A DNA stretch of 38,869 nt, taken from assembly GCF_013304825.1 (NCBI RefSeq), contig NZ_JAAWUO010000023.1, positions 1 to 38,869 of the forward strand, read 5' to 3'. The notes beneath the pieces were generated by a model. It was given only the letters and a program-made list of their open reading frames with translations. It was not told where the DNA came from and made no database searches. A program made the position numbers and the translations under genes. Shown in pieces: positions 17,063-25,825 of the stretch. How positions within the stretch are numbered: the stretch's first letter is position 1; every line of letters starts with the position of its first letter. This stretch comes from Blautia schinkii. GTDB taxonomy: Bacteria > Bacillota > Clostridia > Lachnospirales > Lachnospiraceae.

Positions 17063-17794
17063 TCATAAGGAAGAGTTCGTTTCCTGCTCAGGTTTCTCGA
17101 TTCTGAGCATGCGATATCCGATTCCTATGTGTGTCTGGATATATTGTACACCGTTTTTTTCAGGCTCCAGTTTTTTCCGCAGTGTTGCCATAAAGACCCT
17201 GAGAGAAGCAACATCGTTTTCCGAGCAGCGTCCCCATATCTGCTGAGTAATATATGTATGTGTCAATACTTTTCCAATATTACGGGATAAAAGGCAGAGC
17301 AGCTTATACTCAATGGGCGTCAGATGCAGTTCTCTATCCTTCAGGAATGTGCAGCCAGCCGTGTAATCTATCTTTAATCCTCCATTTTCAAAAACAGATG
17401 TTTCCGGCTGTTTTCCTGCCTGCGTTATGGCAAGCCGCCTTTGACTGACACGGATACGCGCAAGTAATTCTTCTACTGAAAATGGTTTTGTGATATAATC
17501 ATCTGCACCCGCATCCAGTGCCTCTATTTTGTCCATATCTTCACTTCTGGCACTGATCACAATGATAGGCATATTCGACCAGGTACGGATTTTCTTTATT
17601 ACCTCTACTCCCTCCATATCAGGAAGACCCAGATCCAGAAGAACGATATCCGGATTGTGTGATGAAGCCTCCAAAATGGCTGAAGCCCCATTTTCTGCAG
17701 CCAGATATTTATAGTCATGTGTTTTTAATGTGGTAACGATCAGGTTCCGTATGGGTCTGTCATCCTCAACCACCAGAATTAATGTCTTATTCAT
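17063..17794 (-). CDS. kdpE: KdpE-like OmpR-family response regulator
   Basis: This 243-aa regulator has a receiver domain with acidic cluster EDD (10-12), phospho-Asp54 in IVLLDLGLP and Lys in TKPF, then a winged-helix OmpR/PhoB domain (about 130-230) with LTPIEYKLLCLLSRNIGKVLTH. The sequence is closest in feel to KdpE. It overlaps the end of the kinase gene by eight bases. No kdpFABC pump genes are present; the neighbours are trkH and trkA, so it probably controls Trk/Ktr-type uptake or distant targets. Confidence 0.85.
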   Translation of the reverse strand: MNKTLILVVEDDRPIRNLIVTTLKTHDYKYLAAENGASAILEASSHNPDIVLLDLGLPDMEGVEVIKKIRTWSNMPIIVISARSEDMDKIEALDAGADDYITKPFSVEELLARIRVSQRRLAITQAGKQPETSVFENGGLKIDYTAGCTFLKDRELHLTPIEYKLLCLLSRNIGKVLTHTYITQQIWGRCSENDVASLRVFMATLRKKLEPEKNGVQYIQTHIGIGYRMLRIEKPEQETNSSL

Positions 17795-19370
17795 TTAATG
17801 TCACCTCGCTTAATGGTAAAGTAAAAGTAAAATTACATCCATGCGGAGCATGATCCGAAAGAACCAGGGTTCCATCGTGAGCTTCTATGATAGAGCGGCA
17901 AAGTGCCAGGCCAAGCCCCAGACTTCGTTGGCTGTCTGCAACGGTCGTTTTCCCTGTATAAAACATCTCAAAAATATGCTGCTTCATTTCATCCGGAATT
18001 CCGGGGCCGTTATCTTCCACGCTTATCTGCGCTTTCCCGGCTTTTTTGACCCCCCGAATGCTGATGACAGAGCCTGACGGCGTATATTTTATCGCATTAT
18101 CGATCAAATTTACCAACACCTGTATAATAAGATGCACGTCCATACGTGTAAGAACAAGTTCTTCACAGTCCGCCACGATCTTATACTCATCATGCTTCCG
18201 GCTGATATGTCGGAGTGACTCTGCTATTACCTCATCCAAAAGCTGATCCGTAAATTTAAACTTCAATCTTCCATCATTGATCCTGGTGATTGAAAGCAGA
18301 TTTTCCACAACTCCGATCAGCCACTCTGAATCATCATGAATGTCCGTGTAGATCTGATACCTTGTAGCTTCATCCAGACGGTCACTGTTACTGAGAAGCA
18401 TATCTGCATTTCCTGAAATGGAACAAAGCGGAGTACGCAGATCATGGGAGATCGCCCGAAGAAGATCGCCACGCAGCTGCTCATTTTTTGCTAAAACCGC
18501 ATTTCTCTCTTTTTCTATGGCATTTTGTACATTCTCCATTGCAAGTGCACATTCATTTATTACAGACAGCAGGATGCTGTATTCAAAAGAGTCCAGTGTT
18601 TCTTTTTGCAGAGGGATCCCAATTACGCCATAAACATTATTTCCGCTTCGGATTGCCAGATATAAGCATTTTGCCTGTGAAAAATGCTGCGTGGATGCGC
18701 CGGCACGCTGTCTGTTTTCATAAGTCCATCTGGCCGCCTGTTGTTCTTCCTGTGTCAGAAAATCCTCTGTGCTTTCTTTTTCCCCTGAAAAAAGCTTTCC
18801 TTCTGATAAAGTTCCATTTTCCACAACATATGCCGTGATGCTGCGGTTTAACAGGCGTATCAGTTGTGTACAGGTAACTCCGAGGATTTCTGTCTCACTT
18901 TTTGCCTTTTGCAGCAAACGATCCGTATCAAACAGAACCTGTGTACGAAAGGCAAGCTGTGAAGACAGCTTTGCATGCATTTTCAGCTTTGCCGCAAGGG
19001 TTCCTGTAAGTACGGACGAAATAAGCATTATGAAAAATGTCACCGGATATCCCACCGCATATATCTCAAAAGACATCCTTGGCTCCGTCAGGAAAAAGCA
19101 AAATAAGAATACACTTAAAAAGGATCCGGCTACACTGCAAAGATAACCATCTGTCACGATCGAAGTTATCAATACGCCCAGAATGTATATCGTTACAATA
19201 TTTGTATCCGTAAGATCCAGTTTCTGAAACAGCAGGCCAATCAAAGTGCATACTGCAAATATAAAAACCGTCAGCAAGTAATCTTTTGCGGACGGTTTTT
19301 CCACATACCATGCAAATGGCCGTTTCGGATAGGTTCTGTTTTTTACTGTATCCTCCATTTTCAAGCTCAT
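17787..19370 (-). CDS. KdpD-like sensor histidine kinase without the N-terminal KdpD/USP domains
   Basis: This 527-aa kinase has four closely spaced membrane segments (about 30-125) of the DUF4118 type found in KdpD, a GAF-like domain (about 145-285), a HisKA dimerisation domain with His309 in LRAISHDLRTPL, and an ATPase domain with N box LVNLIDNAIKYT and G boxes VEDNGPGIP and GLGLALC. Classical KdpD has about 350 further residues in front (a KdpD nucleotide-binding domain and a USP domain); these are missing, and the start here is natural (GGAG, then ATG). It is therefore a short architecture rather than a break. It has its own promoter at 19404-19432 after trkA. Confidence 0.88.
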   Translation of the reverse strand: MSLKMEDTVKNRTYPKRPFAWYVEKPSAKDYLLTVFIFAVCTLIGLLFQKLDLTDTNIVTIYILGVLITSIVTDGYLCSVAGSFLSVFLFCFFLTEPRMSFEIYAVGYPVTFFIMLISSVLTGTLAAKLKMHAKLSSQLAFRTQVLFDTDRLLQKAKSETEILGVTCTQLIRLLNRSITAYVVENGTLSEGKLFSGEKESTEDFLTQEEQQAARWTYENRQRAGASTQHFSQAKCLYLAIRSGNNVYGVIGIPLQKETLDSFEYSILLSVINECALAMENVQNAIEKERNAVLAKNEQLRGDLLRAISHDLRTPLCSISGNADMLLSNSDRLDEATRYQIYTDIHDDSEWLIGVVENLLSITRINDGRLKFKFTDQLLDEVIAESLRHISRKHDEYKIVADCEELVLTRMDVHLIIQVLVNLIDNAIKYTPSGSVISIRGVKKAGKAQISVEDNGPGIPDEMKQHIFEMFYTGKTTVADSQRSLGLGLALCRSIIEAHDGTLVLSDHAPHGCNFTFTLPLSEVTLNE

Positions 19371-19403
19371 TCTGTCATTCTCCTTCTACTGCTGTTTTCT
19401 GGA

Positions 19404-19432
19404 ATTATATCACGCAGCTGTTCTGTGGTCAA
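19404..19432 (-). promoter_or_regulatory. Promoter of the kdpD-like/kdpE pair
   Basis: On the minus strand TTGACC (19432-19427) and TATAAT (19409-19404) are 17 bp apart, with the start near 19397 and the kinase ATG at 19370. The sensor pair could thus be expressed independently of trkHA. Confidence 0.7.
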
Positions 19433-19455
19433 AATTTTTTCTTCATGGCAATGAG

Positions 19456-20103
19456 CTATATACGGAAGCACTTCTGAAGAGCTCTGTACTCTCCTAATAC
19501 CAGTAATTTATCATTCTCTGCAAAATACGTTTCCGGAGAAATTGCAATACTGAATTCCTCTTCATTTTTTACTGCCAGGATATTAATATTGTAGCGTTTT
19601 CTGATGTCAAGTCCGCCCACTGTTTTTCCAACCCATTCTTCCGGCACTTCCACTTCAAAAATTGCATGGGAAGCGTCCACCTCCATATAATCCAGGATAT
19701 GATCATCTGTATAACGGATGGAGGCCCATTTTGCCACCTGCTTTTCCGGATAAACTACCTTATCGGCACCATTGCGTAAAAGAAATTTTTCCTGAACATC
19801 ACGTTCAGCTCTGGATATCACCAATTTTGCGCCCAGTTCTTTTAGAAGGGATGTTGTTTCAAGAGAATTTTGAAAGCTGTCTCCAATGGTCACAAAACAA
19901 ATGTCGTAGTTTCCAATTCCAAGGGACTGTAAAAATTCAGCATTGGTACTGTCACCAATCTGAGCATTCGTCACAAACGACAGTACTTTGTCCACTCTTT
20001 CTTCCTTCCAGTCAACTGCCATAACTTCATGTCCCAGCTGATTGAGCTGCATGGCAATATGTATTCCAAACCTTCCAAGTCCAATAATCAATACATTTTT
20101 CAT
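19456..20103 (-). CDS. trkA: Potassium-uptake regulatory subunit (TrkA/KtrA type)
   Basis: This 215-aa protein has a single RCK_N Rossmann domain beginning VLIIGLGRFGIHIA with the acidic NAD(H)/ATP ribose-binding residue in VMAVDWKEERVD, then an RCK_C domain (about 135-215). One RCK_N plus one RCK_C is the KtrA/TrkA-single size. It forms a ring on the membrane and gates the TrkH/KtrB channel subunit. I start at the ATG at 20103 with AAGGAG before it; a longer frame upstream would overlap trkH. It lies 19 bp after trkH. Confidence 0.92.
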   Translation of the reverse strand: MKNVLIIGLGRFGIHIAMQLNQLGHEVMAVDWKEERVDKVLSFVTNAQIGDSTNAEFLQSLGIGNYDICFVTIGDSFQNSLETTSLLKELGAKLVISRAERDVQEKFLLRNGADKVVYPEKQVAKWASIRYTDDHILDYMEVDASHAIFEVEVPEEWVGKTVGGLDIRKRYNINILAVKNEEEFSIAISPETYFAENDKLLVLGEYRALQKCFRI

Positions 20104-20122
20104 AATATTATTTTTCTCCTTC

Positions 20123-21460
20123 TTATCCAACTGTGATTTTTTCCAGAGGAAGCTTTGCATTTCCCTTATTTCTTCCGGAAAATACCGCATAGATCAGGGT
20201 CAGACCACCTACACGTCCCAAGTACATCAGTATGATCAACACGACTTGTGAAAAAATATGAAGTTCCGGTGTAATTCCCAGAGTCAGACCTACCGTACCA
20301 ACAGCTGAAGCAGCTTCGTACAGACACTCTAAAAGTGGAAGGCCTTCGTACACACTGATCGCTATTCCGCCGCCAAAGAACAAGGCAAAATATAACATGG
20401 CGATTGTCGCTGCATTTTTTATCACATGATATTCAAGTCTTCGACCAAAAGCCCCTGCATTTTCCTGACTTCGAAATGTCGCAATTGCATTTAAAATAAG
20501 TACTGAAAAAGTTGTTGTTTTCATTCCACCTGCTGTAGATCCCGGTGAACCACCAATTAGCATTAACAATATCATAACTGCTTTTGATGCCTCACTCATC
20601 TCTGAAATGTTTATAGTATTAAATCCGGCAGTTCTTGTCGTTACCGATTGAAACGCTGCTGCCAACAGGCGTTTTCCCATGGGTAATTTTGTCAGATCAC
20701 AGATATAGAAAAAAACTGCCGGAAATAAGATCAGACATGCGGTAGTCATGAGAATGATCTTGCTTTGCATGCGGTAGCGTTTAAAGTTCAGTTTATTTGT
20801 ATAAATATCATCCCATGTGAGAAAACCTATTCCCCCTGTAATGATCAACAGCATAATTACCAGATTTATAAGTATATTTCCGGAATACCCGGTCAGCGAT
20901 GGAAACATACTGGAATCTGTCCCCAGAATATCAAAGCCGGCATTACAAAAAGCAGAGATTGAATGAAAAACTGACATCCAGATTCCCTTTTTTCCATAAT
21001 CTCCCATAAAAACCGGCAGCAGCAACACCGTCCCTGCAGCTTCGATCAAAAATGTTCCCCTCAAAATAAACCTTGTTAGTCTGACGATTCCTCCGACTTT
21101 TGGAGCTGAAATTGCATCCTGCATGGTGCTTCTTTGCATGAGGGATATTTTCTTTCCGGAAAGAAGGGAAACAGACGCAGCCACAGTCACTACTCCAAGC
21201 CCACCTGTTTGTATGAGTGCAAGAATGATCGTCTGGCCTGCCAAGGACCAGTAGCTTCCAGTGTCCTTTACCACAAGACCTGTAACACATACCGCCGAAG
21301 TGGCTGTAAAAAGTGCCTCATGAAATGGTGTGATCACTTTCTCCGCAGAAGAAAATGGAAGCATCAGCAGAACGGTTCCCAAAAGGATCACTCCTGCAAA
21401 CCCCATGATAATCAGCTGAAAAGATGTCATATGTTTTTTCTTATATGATTTTTCCGGCAT
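20123..21460 (-). CDS. trkH: Potassium-uptake membrane subunit (TrkH/KtrB type)
   Basis: This 445-aa protein has the fourfold M-P-M layout of Trk/Ktr channels. Filter-like segments are visible, for example TATSAVCVTGL, SISAFCNAGFD, VTTRTAGFN and ASAVGTVGLT, each with the key Gly. The P-loop order and 445-aa length fit the KtrB-like group. It carries K+ (or K+/Na+) across the membrane with TrkA as gate. AAGGAG lies about ten bases before the ATG. The kdpD-like/kdpE pair downstream probably adjusts K+ supply. Confidence 0.93.
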   Translation of the reverse strand: MPEKSYKKKHMTSFQLIIMGFAGVILLGTVLLMLPFSSAEKVITPFHEALFTATSAVCVTGLVVKDTGSYWSLAGQTIILALIQTGGLGVVTVAASVSLLSGKKISLMQRSTMQDAISAPKVGGIVRLTRFILRGTFLIEAAGTVLLLPVFMGDYGKKGIWMSVFHSISAFCNAGFDILGTDSSMFPSLTGYSGNILINLVIMLLIITGGIGFLTWDDIYTNKLNFKRYRMQSKIILMTTACLILFPAVFFYICDLTKLPMGKRLLAAAFQSVTTRTAGFNTINISEMSEASKAVMILLMLIGGSPGSTAGGMKTTTFSVLILNAIATFRSQENAGAFGRRLEYHVIKNAATIAMLYFALFFGGGIAISVYEGLPLLECLYEAASAVGTVGLTLGITPELHIFSQVVLIILMYLGRVGGLTLIYAVFSGRNKGNAKLPLEKITVG

Positions 21461-21675
21461 AAATGATCAGAACTCCTTATCAATACTTTTAACAGTGCTA
21501 TCCTCGTAACGCATTTTATTATATATAACTGCTTTCAAAGATAGTATAAAAGTCTCTGCTTCCGTATTAAGATTTTATAAAGATATGATATTCTCTTGAG
21601 AATTATTTTAACCGAATCAAGAAAATTCCCTGCTTTGATGATCCTAAGCATTACCTTAATACTACAGTTTTTAAT

Positions 21676-21698
21676 TGTAAACTCATTTTATATTTACA
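21676..21698. promoter_or_regulatory. Inverted repeat before bioB: candidate BirA operator
   Basis: TGTAAA (21676-21681) and TTTACA (21693-21698) are separated by 11 bp and end at the bioB -35 box. The half-sites resemble the TTGTTAAC/GTTAACAA halves of BirA (biotin ligase-repressor) operators in Firmicutes, although the match is not exact. Repression of biotin genes by biotin-loaded BirA would fit. Confidence 0.45.
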
Positions 21699-21699
21699 G

Positions 21700-21729
21700 T
21701 TGACATTTAATATTTCTATGTGATAAAGT
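21700..21729 (+). promoter_or_regulatory. Promoter of bioB-bioY
   Basis: TTGACA at 21700-21705 and a weaker TAAAGT at 21724-21729, 18 bp apart. It overlaps the edge of the inverted repeat at 21676-21698. Confidence 0.6.
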
Positions 21730-21767
21730 GATACCCGTACAAAAAAACTCAAAAGGAAGGTATTGAC

Positions 21768-22739
21768 ATGAACACTACATCATGCGAAAAAGAAGCTCCA
21801 TCGCTTTCCAGAGATGAAGCCATTGCAATTTTAGATACTCCGGACGAAGAACTTGAGGCACTGATTGACCGTGCCAGCAGTTTACGTTACAAATATAAGG
21901 GAAACCGGGTAAGCATCCACATCCTTACCAATGCCCGCAGTGGTAACTGTTCCCAGGATTGTGCCTACTGTGCCCAGTCATGTCGTTCCACTGCCGATAT
22001 TGATAAATACAAATGGGTAGATGAAGACAAATTATATCAGGACAATGATTTCGTAAATGATTATCATTTATCCAGACATTGTATCGGACTGAGTGGTATG
22101 AAATTTACAGATAAAGAGATCGAGGAACTGGCCCGCAGGATCCGCAAAATGAAAGAACACGGAACTCATCTCTGCTGCTCCATAGGCTTTCTCACAGAGC
22201 ACCAGGCAAAAATGCTTAAAGAGGCCGGTCTTGACCGGATCAACCATAACCTGAACAGCAGCCGGTCCTTTTATCAGAATATCTGCAGTACACATACCTT
22301 TGACCAGCGTGTCCAGAATATCCATATGCTTCAGGGTCTTGGTTTTGAGATCTGCAGTGGCGGTATCATTGGCATGGGTGAAAGCAAAGCAGATGTTGTT
22401 GACATGCTTCTGGAATTACGTGGGATCCAGCCGGAAGCACTGCCGATCAACTTTCTTCTTCCGATCAAGGGAACTCCTCTCGGAAATGCAGATATTTCCC
22501 AGCTGACAACAGAATACTGCATGAAAGTCCTCTGCCTGGCAAGACTTCTTGTACCTAAAGCCGATATCCGATGTGCTGCCGGAAGAGAAGTTTATTTCAA
22601 GGGCGAAGAAAAAAAACTGCTCAGTGTTGTAGACTCTATTTTTGCTTCCGGTTATCTTACAGAAGGTGGCCAGGGAATCGAAGACACTCTGAAAACCATT
22701 ACGGATGCAGGATTCACCTATGAGATCGAATCTGCGTAA
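21768..22739 (+). CDS. bioB: Biotin synthase
   Basis: This 323-aa radical-SAM enzyme inserts sulfur into dethiobiotin to make biotin. Cys61, Cys65 and Cys68 (NCSQDCAYCAQS) bind the 4Fe-4S cluster that cleaves SAM. Later family landmarks are INHNLNSS, ICSGGIIGMGE and LLPIKGTPLG, all typical of BioB. AAGGAAGG precedes the ATG. No bioA, bioD or bioF lies nearby; the next gene is the biotin transporter bioY, so the cell probably combines uptake of biotin or its precursor dethiobiotin with this last step. Confidence 0.95.
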   Translation: MNTTSCEKEAPSLSRDEAIAILDTPDEELEALIDRASSLRYKYKGNRVSIHILTNARSGNCSQDCAYCAQSCRSTADIDKYKWVDEDKLYQDNDFVNDYHLSRHCIGLSGMKFTDKEIEELARRIRKMKEHGTHLCCSIGFLTEHQAKMLKEAGLDRINHNLNSSRSFYQNICSTHTFDQRVQNIHMLQGLGFEICSGGIIGMGESKADVVDMLLELRGIQPEALPINFLLPIKGTPLGNADISQLTTEYCMKVLCLARLLVPKADIRCAAGREVYFKGEEKKLLSVVDSIFASGYLTEGGQGIEDTLKTITDAGFTYEIESA

Positions 22740-22840
22740 GCATCCTTATGGACATATGACCTGTCATACACACTTACAGCATTTCATTGCTTACCCGAAC
22801 CAGTAAATATGTTACCTTTTTCAAAGGAGGCTCTTTTAAT

Positions 22841-23386
22841 ATGAATCAGACAAATACTGTCTCTGCACCACGTACAAAAACCTACGAGATCACCATGACC
22901 GCTCTTATGGCAGCTGTCACCTGTATTCTTGCGCCGCTGTCCATTCCAATCGGTCCGGTTCCGATCTCATTTACCAATCTTGCCATCTATCTGTCTCTTT
23001 ATCTTCTCGGATGGAAAAAAGGAACCATCAGCTATCTGATCTATCTTCTGCTTGGACTTGTAGGTCTTCCGGTATTTTCCGGATTTACCGGCGGTCCTGC
23101 AAAGCTGGCCGGTCCTACAGGCGGATACATCATCGGCTTTATCGTTATGGCTGTTATTGCCGGACTGGTAATTGACAACTGCCATAAGCCTCTGATCCAG
23201 CTCGTTGGTATGATCGCAGGAACAATTGTATGCTATCTTTTCGGAACTGTATGGTTCTGCATCGTTGCAGATTCCACTTTCAAAGCAGCTCTTGGAATCT
23301 GTGTAATTCCGTTTATCCCAGCAGATCTCATAAAAATGATCATCGCCATGATCATCGGACCAATGATAAAGAAAAGAATTCGATAG
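22841..23386 (+). CDS. bioY: Biotin transporter BioY (substrate-binding subunit of an ECF system)
   Basis: This 181-aa membrane protein has about six hydrophobic segments and BioY signatures: PISFTNLAIYLSLYLLGWKKG, GLVGLPVFSGFTGGPAKLAGPTGGY, and a C-terminal IPFIPADLIKMIIA. It binds biotin and works alone or with the EcfAA'T module encoded elsewhere. I start at the ATG at 22841, which follows AAAGGAGG; a longer frame from 22787 lacks a ribosome-binding site. It lies 101 bp after bioB with no promoter or terminator visible between, so they form an operon ending in the terminator at 23404-23445. Confidence 0.94.
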   Translation: MNQTNTVSAPRTKTYEITMTALMAAVTCILAPLSIPIGPVPISFTNLAIYLSLYLLGWKKGTISYLIYLLLGLVGLPVFSGFTGGPAKLAGPTGGYIIGFIVMAVIAGLVIDNCHKPLIQLVGMIAGTIVCYLFGTVWFCIVADSTFKAALGICVIPFIPADLIKMIIAMIIGPMIKKRIR

Positions 23387-23403
23387 GCTGAAACTCTGTA
23401 CTA

Positions 23404-23445
23404 AAAGAGGCAGCAGGAAATTTCAACATTTCCTGCTGCCTCTTT
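23404..23445. terminator. Bidirectional terminator between bioY and the CmpB-like gene
   Basis: A perfect 18-bp stem (23404-23421 with 23428-23445) with a 6-nt loop, flanked by A-run and T-run, sits between two convergent genes and can serve both. Confidence 0.9.
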
Positions 23446-23462
23446 ATCGCATTTCTTTTTTC

Positions 23463-24350
23463 TTATCTGAGTTTTTTCTTCAGCTCCTGGATCAGTTCAA
23501 AATAATCTCTGTGCTTCATCTCCGGGAAAGCCTTAATGATTCTTCCCTGGCCGAATACCGTATGGTTTGTGATAGAGCTTGACAGCTCATCAAACTGTGC
23601 CTGAAGCTCCGCTTTCTTCATCCGAAGCATTTCAGCAGATCTTTCTCTCTGAGCCACAGTCGCATCTCTGAGCTCTGCCTTAGCAAGGGCAACCTGAACT
23701 TTTCCCTCTCCCACCTTCTGTGCTGTGTCAATGGTAGTTGTTGCCAGAGTATCACTGAGCTTATCGCTCACGATCCTCAGATCTGCACGTACCTTATCCA
23801 GTCGGGTAAGCTTCTTATTCAGTCCTCGGATCACCGCCACTGTTACAATAAAATCTGCCAGATACACCGCATACAGAATTGCCATAACAACCCATTCCAG
23901 TGTGGAAGGTGTATGAGAAGCCTGACGCTCCACATACTTCTGAAAAACCTTTACAACCATCACAATGGCAAGTCCCCATATCAGGGAAAACTCAAGACAG
24001 ATATAGCCGTGAAAATTCAGTGGCTTATTGGAATAATCCCACCATCTTGCATGGAAGCATACATCCAGAAGCCATCCGGCAACCAGCTCTACCGCAGTTG
24101 CAAGAACGATCCCAAACAGAAAGATCATTCCCTCACTCATCTGATGTCCGCCGCTCTGAAGCGTATTGAGCAATGCAAACACGGAAAGTACACCAAATCC
24201 GTACACCGGGCATACCGGACCGTTGAGAAATCCCCGGTTTATAACCTTTCCTAAAGTTACTGCATGGAAGATAACTTCAACGACCCATCCTCCAAAAGAA
24301 TAAAACAAAAAATACAGACATATCTGAAAATACGTCATCCCACAAATCAT
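23463..24350 (-). CDS. CmpB-like putative ABC transporter permease
   Basis: This 295-aa protein has four or five membrane segments in the first 180 residues, with YFLFYSFGGWVVEVIFHAV, NRGFLNGPVCPVYGFG and WWDYSNKPLNFHGYICLEFSLIWG, matching the ABC_trans_CmpB family (PF06541). A long charged, probably coiled-coil tail (about 190-295) follows. The family is named a transporter component but lacks an established role, and no ATPase gene lies here. I start at the ATG at 24350 preceded by AGGAGGAG; a TTG nine codons earlier lies before that site. The promoter and leader hairpin are at 24381-24459. Confidence 0.8.
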   Translation of the reverse strand: MICGMTYFQICLYFLFYSFGGWVVEVIFHAVTLGKVINRGFLNGPVCPVYGFGVLSVFALLNTLQSGGHQMSEGMIFLFGIVLATAVELVAGWLLDVCFHARWWDYSNKPLNFHGYICLEFSLIWGLAIVMVVKVFQKYVERQASHTPSTLEWVVMAILYAVYLADFIVTVAVIRGLNKKLTRLDKVRADLRIVSDKLSDTLATTTIDTAQKVGEGKVQVALAKAELRDATVAQRERSAEMLRMKKAELQAQFDELSSSITNHTVFGQGRIIKAFPEMKHRDYFELIQELKKKLR

Positions 24351-24380
24351 CCTGTACTCCTCCTTTACAGCTGTCAAGAT

Positions 24381-24422
24381 CCCGGCTGCTATTCCAGGGT
24401 TAGTACTATCGCCTTTGCCGGG
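24381..24422 (-). promoter_or_regulatory. Structured leader of the CmpB-like gene
   Basis: In the short 5' leader, CCCGGC (24422-24417) pairs perfectly with GCCGGG (24386-24381) around a 30-nt loop with little self-pairing (AAAGGCGATAGTACTAACCC then TGGAATAGCA). No T-run follows, so any control would act on translation. It does not match a riboswitch class I know. Confidence 0.4.
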
Positions 24423-24431
24423 GTGATTCTG

Positions 24432-24459
24432 ATTATATCATATTCCCCCGACATTTACA
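24432..24459 (-). promoter_or_regulatory. Promoter of the CmpB-like gene
   Basis: On the minus strand TGTAAA (24459-24454) and a perfect TATAAT (24437-24432) are 16 bp apart. The -10 is strong and the -35 moderate. Start near 24425, just before the leader stem. Confidence 0.6.
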
Positions 24460-24472
24460 TCATTTTATCCTG

Positions 24473-25825
24473 TTATTCTTCCGGAGCACTTCTTTTTTCT
24501 GCACGGGTAAAATACAGAAAGAATCCGATGTTCAGAATAATTCCCACTGTGGTAGATACCGGTGCTGCAAGACCGATCTTTGTCAGGCTGGCATCCGGCT
24601 GGATACTCATAAAGTACGCCATTGGAAGTCGTACCAGAAGCGTCTGGATCAGGCCCTGGACCATAACCCATATGGTCTGGTTGTTTCCGTTGAAATAGCC
24701 TATCATACTGAACAGAACAGCCGTTACCAGTGTCTCCGGAGCAAAACCCTTCAGATAATCAAAGCCCTTTTGGATAACACCTGCATCCGTTGAGAAGAAT
24801 CCTGCCAGTACATCCCCCTTCAGAAGGATCAGGATAAATACCAGGCATCCCACAAACAGGCCGACTCCAATTCCCGTAAGCATGGATTTTCTCGCACGTT
24901 TCGGCTTTCCTGCTCCTACGTTCTGTGAAACAAAGGAAGCCATGGACTGCATCAGAGAGCTTGGAACCAGCATGGCAAAGTTTACGATCTTACATGCAAC
25001 TCCGTAACCGGAGGATGCTTCCAGCCCCAGGCGGTTGACAAATGCACACAAGGCCAGAAATGAAATCTGTGTCAGGAATTCCTGAAGTGCCAGCGGCAGT
25101 CCGATCTTAAGAAAACGTCTGCACTGAGGATTCAGCCGGAAATCTTTTTTTGTAATGGTAAACGGAAGCTTCTTCTTTATCAGCAGAACTACTGCAAATA
25201 CAACACTTAAGGCCTGAGCAGAAACCGTAGCAATAGCTGCACCTGCTGCATCCATATGTAAGCCGGCTACCAGTACCAGGTCTCCGATCACATTTACAAT
25301 ACATGCCACCAGCACAAACAGCAGCGGAGATTTACTGTCACCAAGGCCACGGAAAATAGCAGACAGCAGGTTATATGCAACAATAAAGAAAATTCCGCTT
25401 CCACAGATCCGTACATAAGATGCAGTCAGCGCTACCGCTTCTTCCGGTGCCTGCATCAGCACGGAGATCGGATGTGCAAAGCCTACCATAACAATAAACA
25501 ACACGATCGATATCATGGTAAAGACGATCGCAGCCCCACCGATAACGGATCCGATCTGCTCCGGTCTTTTTTCTCCAAGATAACGTGCGATCAGAACTGT
25601 GATACCCATAGCAAACTGAATCACTACAAAGGTAACCAGATTCAGTACCTGACTTCCGGTGGAAACCGCTGACAGTCCGGATGTGGAACCGAATCTTCCA
25701 ACTACAAGAAGATCGACCGCACCATAGGCAGCCTGCAGGATCAGCGCACCGAGTACCGGCATCATAAATGCAACCAGCTTCTTCAGAATATTTCCCTGGG
25801 TAAAATCTGCCTTATCACTTGTCAT
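24473..25825 (-). CDS. MATE-family efflux transporter controlled by MarR
   Basis: This 450-aa MATE transporter has twelve membrane segments in two similar halves, with N-terminal MMPVLGALILQAAYGAVDLLVVG and FAMGITVLIARYLGEKRPEQ. It belongs to a different MATE branch from the one at 15463 (little obvious identity beyond family motifs). The likely start is the ATG at 25825, with CAGGAGGGAAC before it inside the marR gene. The two genes overlap by 11 bp (ATGACAAGTGA), so translation is coupled. Substrate unknown; the MarR repressor suggests induction by a toxic compound. Confidence 0.92.
   Translation of the reverse strand: MTSDKADFTQGNILKKLVAFMMPVLGALILQAAYGAVDLLVVGRFGSTSGLSAVSTGSQVLNLVTFVVIQFAMGITVLIARYLGEKRPEQIGSVIGGAAIVFTMISIVLFIVMVGFAHPISVLMQAPEEAVALTASYVRICGSGIFFIVAYNLLSAIFRGLGDSKSPLLFVLVACIVNVIGDLVLVAGLHMDAAGAAIATVSAQALSVVFAVVLLIKKKLPFTITKKDFRLNPQCRRFLKIGLPLALQEFLTQISFLALCAFVNRLGLEASSGYGVACKIVNFAMLVPSSLMQSMASFVSQNVGAGKPKRARKSMLTGIGVGLFVGCLVFILILLKGDVLAGFFSTDAGVIQKGFDYLKGFAPETLVTAVLFSMIGYFNGNNQTIWVMVQGLIQTLLVRLPMAYFMSIQPDASLTKIGLAAPVSTTVGIILNIGFFLYFTRAEKRSAPEE

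Larger units (their letters stand above)
21461..21767. other. Divergent intergenic region between trkH and bioB
   Basis: This 307-bp AT-rich stretch contains the bioB promoter and operator-like repeat at 21676-21729. Toward trkH there is a TATAAT-like box around 21513-21522 without a good -35. I see no small gene, no RNA gene and no c-di-AMP-type riboswitch in it. Confidence 0.6.

Noticed and set aside
20104..20190. N-terminal extension of trkA
   Set aside because: It would overlap trkH by 68 bp, and the Rossmann motif begins directly after the ATG at 20103.
21461..21767. c-di-AMP (ydaO) riboswitch controlling trkH
   Set aside because: Often found before K+ transporters, but none of its conserved segments is visible on the minus strand.
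24381..24422. c-di-GMP-I or fluoride riboswitch before the CmpB-like gene
   Set aside because: Some short strings look similar (GGCAAA, GCAGCC) but the required paired elements and order are missing.
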